A stretch of 64,000 nucleotides of DNA, taken from assembly GCF_028553725.1 (NCBI RefSeq), contig NZ_CP067125.1, positions 310,001 to 374,000 of the forward strand, written 5' to 3'. The stretch comes from Paracoccus alcaliphilus. GTDB lineage: Bacteria; Pseudomonadota; Alphaproteobacteria; Rhodobacterales; Rhodobacteraceae. Each line of letters starts with the position of its first letter. The first letter of the stretch is position 1. Shown here piece by piece: positions 53,622-61,405 of the stretch. Under the pieces are notes generated by a model. It made no database searches, had not been told where the DNA came from, and saw only the letters and a list, made by a program, of their open reading frames with translations. The position numbers and the translations under genes are program-made.

Positions 53622-54101
53622 TCAGCCGTGATGTTCAGGTTCCAGCGCGCGTCGCAGGATATGTCTGGCGCGGTTGACCCGGCTTTTGATCGTGCCGATG
53701 TCGCATTCAAGGATCTGCGCCGCGTCCAGATAGCTTTCGCCGATCACCGCCACCAGAATGATCGTTTCGCGGTAATGGACCGGCATCGCCTCCAGCGCGG
53801 TGCATAATTCACGCTGCCGCAGATGCCATTCCTGCGCAGGCGGAACCGAGGGCTGCAGGGACGCGCAATCGCTGCTGCCGGTGCGTTCGCGGGCGGATTT
53901 CTTCACATCGGTATAGAACTTGTTGCGCATGATCGTGAACAGCCAGGCGCGCATATTGGTGCCGGGCTGATAGCTGTCGGCCCTCTCGATGGCCCGCAAC
54001 AGCGTGTCCTGCACCAGATCCTCGGCATCGCCCGCCGCGCCGCAAAGCGAGCGGGCATAGGCACGCAAGGCCCTTACATGGGTCAGGATGTCATCCGACA
54101 T
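53622..54101 (-). CDS. ecfG: EcfG-type (ECF15) sigma factor
   Basis: 159 residues: region 2 with DAEDLVQDTLLRAIERADSY and NMRAWLFTIMRNKFYTDVKK, region 4 with MPVHYRETIILVAVIGESYLDAAQILECDIGTIKSRVNRAR. These are the marks of EcfG, the alphaproteobacterial general stress sigma factor. The ATG at 54101 is chosen over a longer frame to 54341, because family members start at MSDD-like residues. A GGAAC-N16-CATT element lies about 40 bases upstream, suggesting autoregulation. Confidence 0.9.
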   Translation of the reverse strand: MSDDILTHVRALRAYARSLCGAAGDAEDLVQDTLLRAIERADSYQPGTNMRAWLFTIMRNKFYTDVKKSARERTGSSDCASLQPSVPPAQEWHLRQRELCTALEAMPVHYRETIILVAVIGESYLDAAQILECDIGTIKSRVNRARHILRRALEPEHHG

Positions 54102-54140
54102 GGTCAACCATCCAGTGCCTGCCTTCCTTGCTGCCAACCC

Positions 54141-54165
54141 AATGCGGACCGAACGCTTCGGTTCC
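54141..54165 (-). promoter_or_regulatory. EcfG-type promoter upstream of ecfG
   Basis: On the minus strand GGAAC (54165-54161) is followed after 16 bases by CATT (54144-54141), three of four bases of the EcfG -10 motif CGTT. The predicted start is about 35 bases before the ecfG ATG. Confidence 0.5.
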
Positions 54166-54332
54166 CTGAAATCGGCGACGCCATCCGGCAGATTCCGACG
54201 CGGGCCTTCGGATAAAACGAAGCAATGCGTCGCTAAAATCTGGTGGTCATCCGCGCCCCGACCCTTCATTCTGCCGAAAATTTCGCAGGCGCGCGAAGGC
54301 GTCTTGCCGATCGGTGGGCTGAAGGGGAATAC

Positions 54333-55538
54333 ATGCCGCATATCGTCGTGATTGGCGCGGGTCAGGCCGGTGCCGCATTGGTTGCCAAACTGCGTTCATC
54401 GGGGTTCGAAGGCGAGATCACCCTGATCGGAGCAGAGGATGCGCTGCCCTATCAGCGCCCGCCGCTGTCCAAGGCCTATCTGCTGGGGGAACTGGACGAG
54501 GACCGGCTGTGGCTGCGTTCCGCCGAATATTGGGCCGAACAGCGCATCACGCTGAAACTGGGCAGCCCCGTCACCGCCATCGACCCCGACCAACGGACGG
54601 TCACTGCCGGCGACGAGGTTCTGCATTATGATGAGCTGGTGCTGACCACCGGTTCGGTTCCACGCCGTCTGCCCGCCACGATCGGCGGTGATCTGGAGGG
54701 CGTCTATACCGTGCGGACGCTGGCCGATATCGACGCCATGCGCGCCGAGTTTGCCCCCGGCCGCCGTCTGGTCGTCATCGGTGGCGGCTATATCGGGCTG
54801 GAGGCCGCAGCGGTCGGGCGCAAACTGGGGCTGGATGTCTCGGTCGTCGAGATGGCCCCGCGTATCCTGCAACGTGTCGCGGCACCGGAAACCTCGGGCT
54901 ATTTCCGCCAGTTGCACGTCGAACGCGGGGTGCAGATCCTTGAAAACAGCGCGTTGGAGCGGCTGCTGGGGCAGGGCCGGGTGACGGCAGTGCGGTTGCA
55001 GGACGGGCGCGAACTGCCCGCCGATTTCGTCGTCACCGGGGTCGGCATCCTGCCCGCCACCGATCTGGCGCAGATGGCGGGTGCGGCGCTGGACAATGGC
55101 ATCCGCACCGATGCGAAGGGCCGGACCTCGGTTCCCCATATCTGGGCGGCGGGGGATTGCGCGTCGTTCCCGCTGAATGGTGCGCAGCTGCGGCTGGAAT
55201 CGGTCGGCCATGCCATCGATCAGGCCGAACTGGTCGCCGGCAACATCCTTGGGGCGGACCGGGATTATATTCCGAAGCCGTGGTTCTGGTCCGATCAATA
55301 TGACTGCAAATTGCAGATCGCCGGGCTGAACAGCGGGTACGATCATGTCGTGGTCCGCCCCGGAGCCAATGGTGCGATGAGCGTGTGGTATTACGCGGGC
55401 CCGCAATTGCTGGCGGTCGATGCGATGAACGATCCGCGCGCCTATATGGTCGGCAAACGGCTGATCGAGGCGGGCAAAAGCGCCGATCCCGCCCTTGTCG
55501 CCGATGCGGAAACCGACCTGAAAACCCTGATACGCTGA
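54333..55538 (+). CDS. FAD-dependent ferredoxin reductase (rhodocoxin/putidaredoxin reductase type)
   Basis: 401 residues: FAD loop HIVVIGAGQAGAALVAKL at 3-20, YQRPPLSKAYLLG, NAD loop LVVIGGGYIGLEAAAVG, GVGILPATDLA and AAGDCASF, ending in a reductase C-terminal domain with WFWSDQYDCKLQIAG. It passes electrons from NAD(P)H to a ferredoxin for an oxygenase. GAAGGGGA precedes the ATG. The Rieske oxygenase at 56605 is the likely final acceptor, but no ferredoxin gene is visible between them. Confidence 0.88.
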   Translation: MPHIVVIGAGQAGAALVAKLRSSGFEGEITLIGAEDALPYQRPPLSKAYLLGELDEDRLWLRSAEYWAEQRITLKLGSPVTAIDPDQRTVTAGDEVLHYDELVLTTGSVPRRLPATIGGDLEGVYTVRTLADIDAMRAEFAPGRRLVVIGGGYIGLEAAAVGRKLGLDVSVVEMAPRILQRVAAPETSGYFRQLHVERGVQILENSALERLLGQGRVTAVRLQDGRELPADFVVTGVGILPATDLAQMAGAALDNGIRTDAKGRTSVPHIWAAGDCASFPLNGAQLRLESVGHAIDQAELVAGNILGADRDYIPKPWFWSDQYDCKLQIAGLNSGYDHVVVRPGANGAMSVWYYAGPQLLAVDAMNDPRAYMVGKRLIEAGKSADPALVADAETDLKTLIR

Positions 55539-55545
55539 GCGCGTC

Positions 55546-56463
55546 TCAGCCGTGCCGCGCGGCGAACCACGCCACCGCATGTTCTGCAAAACGCTGCGCG
55601 ATCCGACCGGTATGGCCGTCCCAGCGCGAGGCCAGAACGACGCGCAAAGGCGGCATGTCGTTTTCGATCTCCAGCGTCGCGACCTCGCCGCCGCCATAGG
55701 TCACGGCAAAGGGCGGGCGCATCACCAGCAGCGTAAAGCCAAAGCCTGCGGCCACCGCGCTGCGCACTGCCTCGATCGAGGATGAGGCATAGGCGATGGG
55801 CGGATCTATCCCTCCCCGGGCCAGCAACCCCTCGAAATAGCTGCGGCTGCCGGGGGCGTCGAACATCACATAGGGATGATCCGCCAGTTCGGCCAGATCA
55901 ACCCGGCCACGCGCGGCAAGGGGATGATCGCGGGCAACCACGGTCATCGGTTTCAGCGCGGCAAGTTCCCGGAACACCAGATCGTCGGCCTTGGCGCCGT
56001 AATCATAGGTCAGGGCAAAGTCGATGCTGCCGTCGCGCAACGCATCCGTCAGTTGCGCCAGCGACATTTCCTGCTGGCGGACGGTCACCTGTTCGGCCAT
56101 ATCGGTGAAGGAACGGATCAACCCGGCGGCGTAGAAGGGCGACAGGGTCAGGAAAACCCCCAGACGGATTTCCCCGGCCGTTTCGGATGCCAGCGCCGCG
56201 GCTTCGCGTTCCACTTGATGGGCCATGTCGTCCAGACGGCTGACATGTTCCAGAAACAGCCGCCCTTGCAGTGTCAGGGTCAGACCCCGCGCGTGATGCC
56301 GCTCGAACAGCACCAGCCCGGTGATGGCCTCCAGCTTGTCGATCGCCTGCGCCACCGAGGGTTGCGAGATATTCAGCACCCGCGCCGCCTGCGCGATGCC
56401 GCCCTGCTGCGCGACCGCCCGGAAATAGGCGCATTGGCGCAGCGTGAATCGAACCATATTCAT
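55546..56463 (-). CDS. LysR-family regulator 1
   Basis: 305 residues: N-terminal winged helix (FRAVAQQGGIAQAARVLNISQPSVAQAIDKLEAITG) and a LysR effector domain. It converges with the ferredoxin reductase gene (7-base gap) and is divergent from the Rieske oxygenase gene, which it most likely controls. The HHARGLTLTLQGRLFLEH and DFALTYDYG stretches are shared with the second LysR at 59234, showing both belong to one subfamily. Confidence 0.88.
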   Translation of the reverse strand: MNMVRFTLRQCAYFRAVAQQGGIAQAARVLNISQPSVAQAIDKLEAITGLVLFERHHARGLTLTLQGRLFLEHVSRLDDMAHQVEREAAALASETAGEIRLGVFLTLSPFYAAGLIRSFTDMAEQVTVRQQEMSLAQLTDALRDGSIDFALTYDYGAKADDLVFRELAALKPMTVVARDHPLAARGRVDLAELADHPYVMFDAPGSRSYFEGLLARGGIDPPIAYASSSIEAVRSAVAAGFGFTLLVMRPPFAVTYGGGEVATLEIENDMPPLRVVLASRWDGHTGRIAQRFAEHAVAWFAARHG

Positions 56464-56471
56464 CCTTTCTT

Positions 56472-56484
56472 TTATCGAGGATAA
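56472..56484. promoter_or_regulatory. LysR-type box between LysR 1 and the Rieske gene
   Basis: TTATC-GAG-GATAA, a 13-base interrupted palindrome that fits T-N11-A, 8 bases before the LysR start and about 120 bases before the Rieske start. Likely the autoregulatory and activation site. Confidence 0.5.
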
Positions 56485-56604
56485 TTAAGTTTTCATATTT
56501 TCCGAAAAGAGTTCAAGCTGAAATTCAGACGACCGCCCGAGTCGGACAGGACTGCGGGGGCCAAGCGGGGTTCGCCTCCCATCGCCAGGATACAGGAGTC
56601 ACTC

Positions 56605-57759
56605 ATGTCATCGACCCAGCCCGTTGCCGAACTGCTGCAAGCCGCCACCCGCCCGATGGAGGATGCGCGCGGGATGCCGCCCTCGGTCTATACCAGTGCC
56701 GAATTTCTTGAACGGGAACTGGAGACGATCTTTGCGAAGGAATGGGTCTGCGTGGGCCGGGCGGAGGGTCTGGCAAATCCCGGGGATTATCTGACATATG
56801 ATCTTGCGGGCCAGCCGGTTGTGGTGATCCGCGACAAGTCAGGGCAGTTGCGCGCCTTTTCCAATGTCTGCCTGCACCGCATGTCCACCATTGTCGAGGG
56901 CACCGGCAACAAGCGGCTGCTGGTCTGCCCCTATCACGCCTGGACCTATGACCTTGAAGGCCGGTTGCGCGGCGCGCCGTTCATGACCAGGACCACCGGT
57001 TTCTGCAAGGAAAACTATGCCTTGCCGCAGATCCGCTGCGAAAAGTGGCTGGGCTGGATCTATATCACGCTGGACAAGGACCGCCCCAGCGTCGCCTCGG
57101 CACTGGGCGAGTTGCAGAGGATGATCGCGCCCTATCAGATGGAAAACTATGTCGAGTGCTTTCGTGAAACCCATGTCTGGGACACGAACTGGAAGGTGCT
57201 CGCCGAGAATTTCATGGAAAGCTATCATCTGCCGGTGTGTCATGCGGCGACGGTGGGCGGTCATTCCCGACTGGAGGAAATGGATTGCCCGCCGGGCCTG
57301 CGCGCCTTCAACTATCACTGGATCACCAAAGAGGCGTCGCTGGCCATCGGCAATGCCCATCCCGACAACACCCGGCTGACCGGCGACTGGCGCAAGACCA
57401 CGGCGCTGATCACGCTTTATCCCAGCCATCTGATCACGCTGACGCCGGGCTATTTCTGGTATCTGTCGCTGCATCCCAAGGGCACCGGGCAGGTCTCGAT
57501 GGTGTTCGGCGGCGGGCTGTCGCCCGAATTCATGGCCGATCCGCGCGCCGAAGAATATGTGGCCTCGCTCAAGACCCTGCTGGACGAGGTGAATGCCGAG
57601 GATCGCGGATGCACTGAAAAGGTGTTCCGGGGCCTGAACGCGGATGCGGCGCGGGCAGGGCATCTGTCCTATCTGGAACGCCCTATCTATGATTTCATGC
57701 AATATATCGCCGAGCGCACCGCCGGCTTTGAGCGCAGCTTTCCGCTGGCGGCCGAGTGA
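56605..57759 (+). CDS. Rieske non-heme iron oxygenase, alpha subunit (second system)
   Basis: 384 residues. Rieske ligands: C89-x-H91 (CLHRM) and C108-x2-H111 (CPYHAW). Catalytic iron: H208 and H213 in ENFMESYHLPVCHAATV. The layout resembles choline monooxygenase and other alpha-only oxygenases more than aromatic dioxygenases, as no beta-subunit gene is near. It is divergent from LysR 1 and should draw electrons from the reductase at 54333. The substrate is unknown; a methylated or aliphatic amine is plausible from the neighbours. Confidence 0.85.
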   Translation: MSSTQPVAELLQAATRPMEDARGMPPSVYTSAEFLERELETIFAKEWVCVGRAEGLANPGDYLTYDLAGQPVVVIRDKSGQLRAFSNVCLHRMSTIVEGTGNKRLLVCPYHAWTYDLEGRLRGAPFMTRTTGFCKENYALPQIRCEKWLGWIYITLDKDRPSVASALGELQRMIAPYQMENYVECFRETHVWDTNWKVLAENFMESYHLPVCHAATVGGHSRLEEMDCPPGLRAFNYHWITKEASLAIGNAHPDNTRLTGDWRKTTALITLYPSHLITLTPGYFWYLSLHPKGTGQVSMVFGGGLSPEFMADPRAEEYVASLKTLLDEVNAEDRGCTEKVFRGLNADAARAGHLSYLERPIYDFMQYIAERTAGFERSFPLAAE

Positions 57760-57838
57760 TACCGGCCGCCTGATCGGCTGACCTTTCACACAACCTGTTC
57801 GACTCTGGTCACGCTGCGGGCATTTTGCACCGCTGGCG

Positions 57839-57873
57839 GCATCCGTCGTGGGCAGCCGGCGAAAACCGGATGC
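57839..57873 (+). terminator. Hairpin after the second Rieske gene
   Basis: GCATCCG (57839-57845) pairs with CGGATGC (57867-57873), with an inner CCGG-GAAAA-CCGG loop between, about 80 bases after the stop. No T-run, so moderate support. Confidence 0.4.
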
Positions 57874-58017
57874 GGGGCTTAGGATGGGCCGAAGCAAGGC
57901 GGCGGAAATCTTTAATTTACCTGAAGCCGCGGGTTGGGATGATCCGGGTTAGCGCAAGGCATGGCCACGCCGCGATGCATTAAAAAAACCAGAACACACA
58001 AACAGGGAGCTATGATA

Positions 58018-59088
58018 ATGAAGCAACTGATGATCCCGGCGACGGCGCTGTGTGCGCTGGCCCTTCCGGCGCATGCCGACCTGACGGTGATGAGCTGGGG
58101 CGGCGCCTATGAACGCAGTCAGGTCGAGGCCTATAACAAGCCATTCACCGCCGAAACCGGCATCGCCATCAACATGATGGCCGCCGACAACCCCGCCGCC
58201 TCGATCAAGTCCATGGTCGAGGCGGGCAATGTCACAATCGACGTGGCCGATCTGGAATATACCGACGCCGTGCGCCTGTGCGACGAGGGCGCGCTGGAAG
58301 AGATCGACCCGGCCATTCTGCCCGCCGCCCCCGACGGCACCCCCGCGACCGAGGATTTCCTGCCCGGGGCGCTGACCGATTGTGCCGTCGCCTCGATGGT
58401 GTTTTCGACGGTCTATGGCTTTGACACGACGAAATTCCCCGACGAGAAGCCCTCGACCCTTGGCGATTTCTTTGACACCGACGCCTTCCCGGGCAAGCGT
58501 GGCCTGCGTCGCGGGCCGAAGATCAATCTGGAGCTGGCCCTGATGGCCGACGGTGTGCCTCCCGAAGAGGTTTACGAGACCCTGGCGACCGATGAGGGCG
58601 TGGATCGGGCCTTTGCCAAGCTGGACACGATCAAGTCGCAGATCACCTGGTGGGAGGCCGGGGCGCAGCCGCCGCAACTGCTGGCCGATGGCGAGGTTGC
58701 GATGACCACCGCCTATAACGGGCGGCTGTTCGCGGCGATGGTGGCCGAGAACAAGCCCTTCGAGATCGTCTGGGACGGACAGGTTCTGGAATACGAACTG
58801 TTCGCCATTCCCCGTGGCGCGCCCAATCTGGAGGACGCGCTGGAATATATCAAATTCGCCACCGGGACCGAGCGGCTGGCCAATCAGACGAAATGGATCA
58901 GCTATGGCCCGGCGCGCAGATCCTCGATCCCGCTGGTCGGGCTGTTCGAGGATGAAGAAACCGAGATGACGCCGCATCTGCCGACGAATGAGGACAATCT
59001 GAGGAACTCGCTGCAATCGTCCTATGAGTTCTGGGTCGATCACGAGATGGAGATCGCCGAGCGATTCAATACCTGGCTGGCGCAGTAA
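58018..59088 (+). CDS. PotD-like ABC transporter binding protein, orphan
   Basis: 356 residues with a signal peptide (QLMIPATALCALALPAHAD, cut near residue 20) and the family-1 fold of spermidine/putrescine binding proteins: LTVMSWGGAYERSQVEAYNKPF, PGKRGLRRGPKINLELALMADG, ITWWEAGAQPPQLLADGEVAM. Two ATGs (58012 and 58018) follow GGGAG; the second is better spaced. No permease or ATPase gene is next to it in this window, so partner genes must be elsewhere, possibly past the right edge. Confidence 0.85.
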   Translation: MKQLMIPATALCALALPAHADLTVMSWGGAYERSQVEAYNKPFTAETGIAINMMAADNPAASIKSMVEAGNVTIDVADLEYTDAVRLCDEGALEEIDPAILPAAPDGTPATEDFLPGALTDCAVASMVFSTVYGFDTTKFPDEKPSTLGDFFDTDAFPGKRGLRRGPKINLELALMADGVPPEEVYETLATDEGVDRAFAKLDTIKSQITWWEAGAQPPQLLADGEVAMTTAYNGRLFAAMVAENKPFEIVWDGQVLEYELFAIPRGAPNLEDALEYIKFATGTERLANQTKWISYGPARRSSIPLVGLFEDEETEMTPHLPTNEDNLRNSLQSSYEFWVDHEMEIAERFNTWLAQ

Positions 59089-59167
59089 AGGGATGGGGTC
59101 AGGGCTTCGTTGCACTGGCCGCCTTGTGTACTGTCAAATGGAGGGGGTGGATTGCGTCCCGCGATCG

Positions 59168-59210
59168 CCGGGGGCGCTTCGCCCCCCGGACCCCCAGAAG
59201 GTATTTTTCA
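59168..59210 (+). terminator. Rho-independent terminator after the binding-protein gene
   Basis: A GC-rich stem (CCGGGGGCG at 59168-59176 with CGCCCCCCGG at 59180-59189), then GACCCCCAGAAGGTATTTTT. This CGCCCCCCGGACCCCC-GTATTTTT layout is a recurrent terminator form in Rhodobacteraceae genomes. Confidence 0.7.
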
Positions 59211-59233
59211 GGAGTGCGAGGAGAAGGGAGGGG

Positions 59234-60172
59234 TCAGACTGCGCCGGGGGCGCCGGAGAGGCGGGCGCTGTGTTCCTTGATCCAGCTGTCGGCGCTGTTG
59301 AGGAAGGTCTTGTGCAGCTGGCTGCGCTCGACCGCGGTGCTCATCAGCATGCCCATCCGCATCGGGCGCGGATTGCCGGTCAGCCGGATGAAGCGCAGCG
59401 GGCGGCCATCCGGGGCAAGGTCGTTCAGCGGGCGGATATTGACGATGGAATAGCCGAAGCCGTTGGCGACAAGGCTGCGCATGACCGCCATGTCGCGGGT
59501 CCGCTCGGCGATATTGGGGCGCAGATCCTCTTTGGCGTAGAAGGACAGGAAGTAATCGGCGCTGAGCGGCAGGTCCAGCAGCACCATCGGATGCGGCGCC
59601 AGTTCCTGCACCGAGACCTCGGCCAGATGTCCCAGCGGGTGATCCTCGCTGATGGCGACCAGCGGCGGCAGTTCCAGCATGGGAAAGAATTTCAGGTCGC
59701 TTGGCAGGTCCAGATCATAGGTCAGCGCCACGTCGATCTTGGCCTGCCGCAGCAGGCTGAACAGTTCGGGCTGGTCGGCTTCGATCTGGGATATCCGCAC
59801 CTCGGGGTGGATATCGACGAAGCTGCGCCTGAGACCGGGCAGCACCACCTGCGCGAAGGTGCTGAGACCGCCGATGGCCAGCGGGCCGCGGATCGAGCCT
59901 GACAGCTCGCCCGCAAGGTCGCGCAGGACGGCCGCCTGTCGCAGCACCATCTGCGCATGATCCAGCAATTTGCGCCCGGCCAGCGTCGGCGTCAGGCCCT
60001 GCGCATGATGGCGGACGAACAGCTGGATGCCCAGTTCCTCTTCAAGATGCGACACGCCTGCCGAGATCGAGGGCGGTGAGACATTGACCTGCTGGGCGGC
60101 GGCCACGATGCTGCCTGCCTCGCCCACCGCCACCAGATATTCCAATTGCCGCAGGGTATAGCGGATGGGCAT
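59234..60172 (-). CDS. LysR-family regulator 2
   Basis: 312 residues: winged helix (LRQLEYLVAVGEAGSIVAAAQQVNVSPPSISAGVSHLEEELG) and LysR effector domain. It lies behind the FMO-RidA-DUF1028 genes on the same strand and is related to LysR 1 (shared HHAQGLTPTLAGRKLLDH and IDVALTYDLDLP). It may control that operon and the divergent deacylase or the binding-protein gene. The ATG at 60172 is chosen because family members begin MPIRYTLRQ-like. Confidence 0.88.
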   Translation of the reverse strand: MPIRYTLRQLEYLVAVGEAGSIVAAAQQVNVSPPSISAGVSHLEEELGIQLFVRHHAQGLTPTLAGRKLLDHAQMVLRQAAVLRDLAGELSGSIRGPLAIGGLSTFAQVVLPGLRRSFVDIHPEVRISQIEADQPELFSLLRQAKIDVALTYDLDLPSDLKFFPMLELPPLVAISEDHPLGHLAEVSVQELAPHPMVLLDLPLSADYFLSFYAKEDLRPNIAERTRDMAVMRSLVANGFGYSIVNIRPLNDLAPDGRPLRFIRLTGNPRPMRMGMLMSTAVERSQLHKTFLNSADSWIKEHSARLSGAPGAV

Positions 60173-60286
60173 GATGTCAGGTCTTTCGCATCGCCAAGGG
60201 GCTGCGCAGCGGCGGTATATATGCCGGGCGCAGGCGCGAAGATTATGCGAAAGGCCGCCACCAGACAAGGCGGCGGGCGGGTCGGG

Positions 60287-60961
60287 TCATTCGTCGCCGG
60301 GCACGCCGTAAGAGGGCGCGGCGCGCGGATCCAGCGCGCGCTGGATATAGGCGTCGAGCTGCGGTTTATAGACCTGCCATGCGGTGGCGATGGCCTCGAT
60401 CGGGCAATCCTCGGTCCAGTCGCAGCGCAGATCGGCCACGGGCCAGCTGACCTTGTCCACGACCATCATGCCCGCCGAATGGATCGGGCCGGCCTCTCCG
60501 CCAGCCGCCAGGCCGGCGCGCATTGCCGCGATCAGCCGGTCGCCGATATGGCCGCCCGAGGCCAGATAGCCATCCACGATGGCCTGCGGCACGCCCTCAT
60601 TGGCCAGCAGGTTGCCGCCCGAGGCCACGTTTTCGCCCTGCGCCTGCGTCCAGATGCCAAGCGAGTTCGGCCCGGAATGGATCGCCGCCCGACCGTTGCG
60701 ATCCACCGCCAGCACCTGACGGTATTCGATGAAGCGCCCGCGTTTGGCGATCTCGGCAATCGCTTCGGGGGCGGTAAGCCCGCCCTGCATCAGATCCAGC
60801 GTCAGCGGCCCAAGCGTCGGGTCGGTCACGTTCTGCGAGGCAACGGCCCCCACGCCCGCGCGGGCATAGGCGCAGCGCGCGGCCACGGCGGGCGATGAGG
60901 ATGAGATGGCGATGCCGAACATGCCGGTATCGGGACAGCGGGCGACAAGGGAAAAGGTCAT
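60287..60961 (-). CDS. DUF1028 (Ntn-hydrolase-like) protein
   Basis: 224 residues of the DUF1028 family: MTFSLVARCPDTGMFGIAISSSSPAVAARCAYARAG at the start, where the Thr or Ser after Met may act as N-terminal nucleophile, and the VDRNGRAAIHSGPNSLGI segment. The family adopts an Ntn-type fold, and its reaction is not established. It starts 3 bases after the RidA-like gene and is part of the FMO-RidA-DUF1028 unit. Confidence 0.8.
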   Translation of the reverse strand: MTFSLVARCPDTGMFGIAISSSSPAVAARCAYARAGVGAVASQNVTDPTLGPLTLDLMQGGLTAPEAIAEIAKRGRFIEYRQVLAVDRNGRAAIHSGPNSLGIWTQAQGENVASGGNLLANEGVPQAIVDGYLASGGHIGDRLIAAMRAGLAAGGEAGPIHSAGMMVVDKVSWPVADLRCDWTEDCPIEAIATAWQVYKPQLDAYIQRALDPRAAPSYGVPGDE

Positions 60962-60964
60962 GGC

Positions 60965-61381
60965 TTAATCCGGGATAACGGCGGTGCCGTCGATTTCGAC
61001 CAGCCATTCCGGTCGGGCCAGCGCCGAGACGACAAGCCCGGTCGAGACCGGATGCACCCCCTGGATATATTCGCCCATGGTGCGATAGATCGCCTCTCGG
61101 TGGCGGACATCGGTGATATAGACCACCACCTTGACCAGATGTTCCATGCTGCCCCCGGCCTCTTCGATCAGCTGGCGGATATTCTGCATCACCTTGTGGG
61201 TCTGCGCGACCGGATCGTGGCTGTCGATGTTCCTTGCGTCGTCGAGGTTCTGCGGGCACTGGCCGCGCAGCCAGACGATGCGCCCCCCCTGCGTCACCAC
61301 CGCCTGACAAAGGTCATTGTTCAGGTTCTGCTCGGGATAGGTGTCGCTGGTGTTGAACTTGCGGATGCGGGTATGGGCCAT
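60965..61381 (-). CDS. RidA-family (YjgF) protein, atypical
   Basis: 138 residues of the YjgF/RidA/UK114 fold: LCQAVVTQGGRIVWLRGQCP near 24-43, THKVMQNIRQLIEEAGGSMEHLVKVVVYITD, ending LVEIDGTAVIPD. RidA removes reactive imines. By eye the arginine used by archetypal RidA (in the SCVEV region) is replaced here (PVSTGLVVSAL), so it belongs to another Rid subfamily and may act on a specific intermediate. It lies 24 bases after the monooxygenase gene and 3 bases before DUF1028. Confidence 0.85.
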   Translation of the reverse strand: MAHTRIRKFNTSDTYPEQNLNNDLCQAVVTQGGRIVWLRGQCPQNLDDARNIDSHDPVAQTHKVMQNIRQLIEEAGGSMEHLVKVVVYITDVRHREAIYRTMGEYIQGVHPVSTGLVVSALARPEWLVEIDGTAVIPD

Positions 61382-61405
61382 GCTGGTCTTCCTTGGGGTC
61401 AGTGG

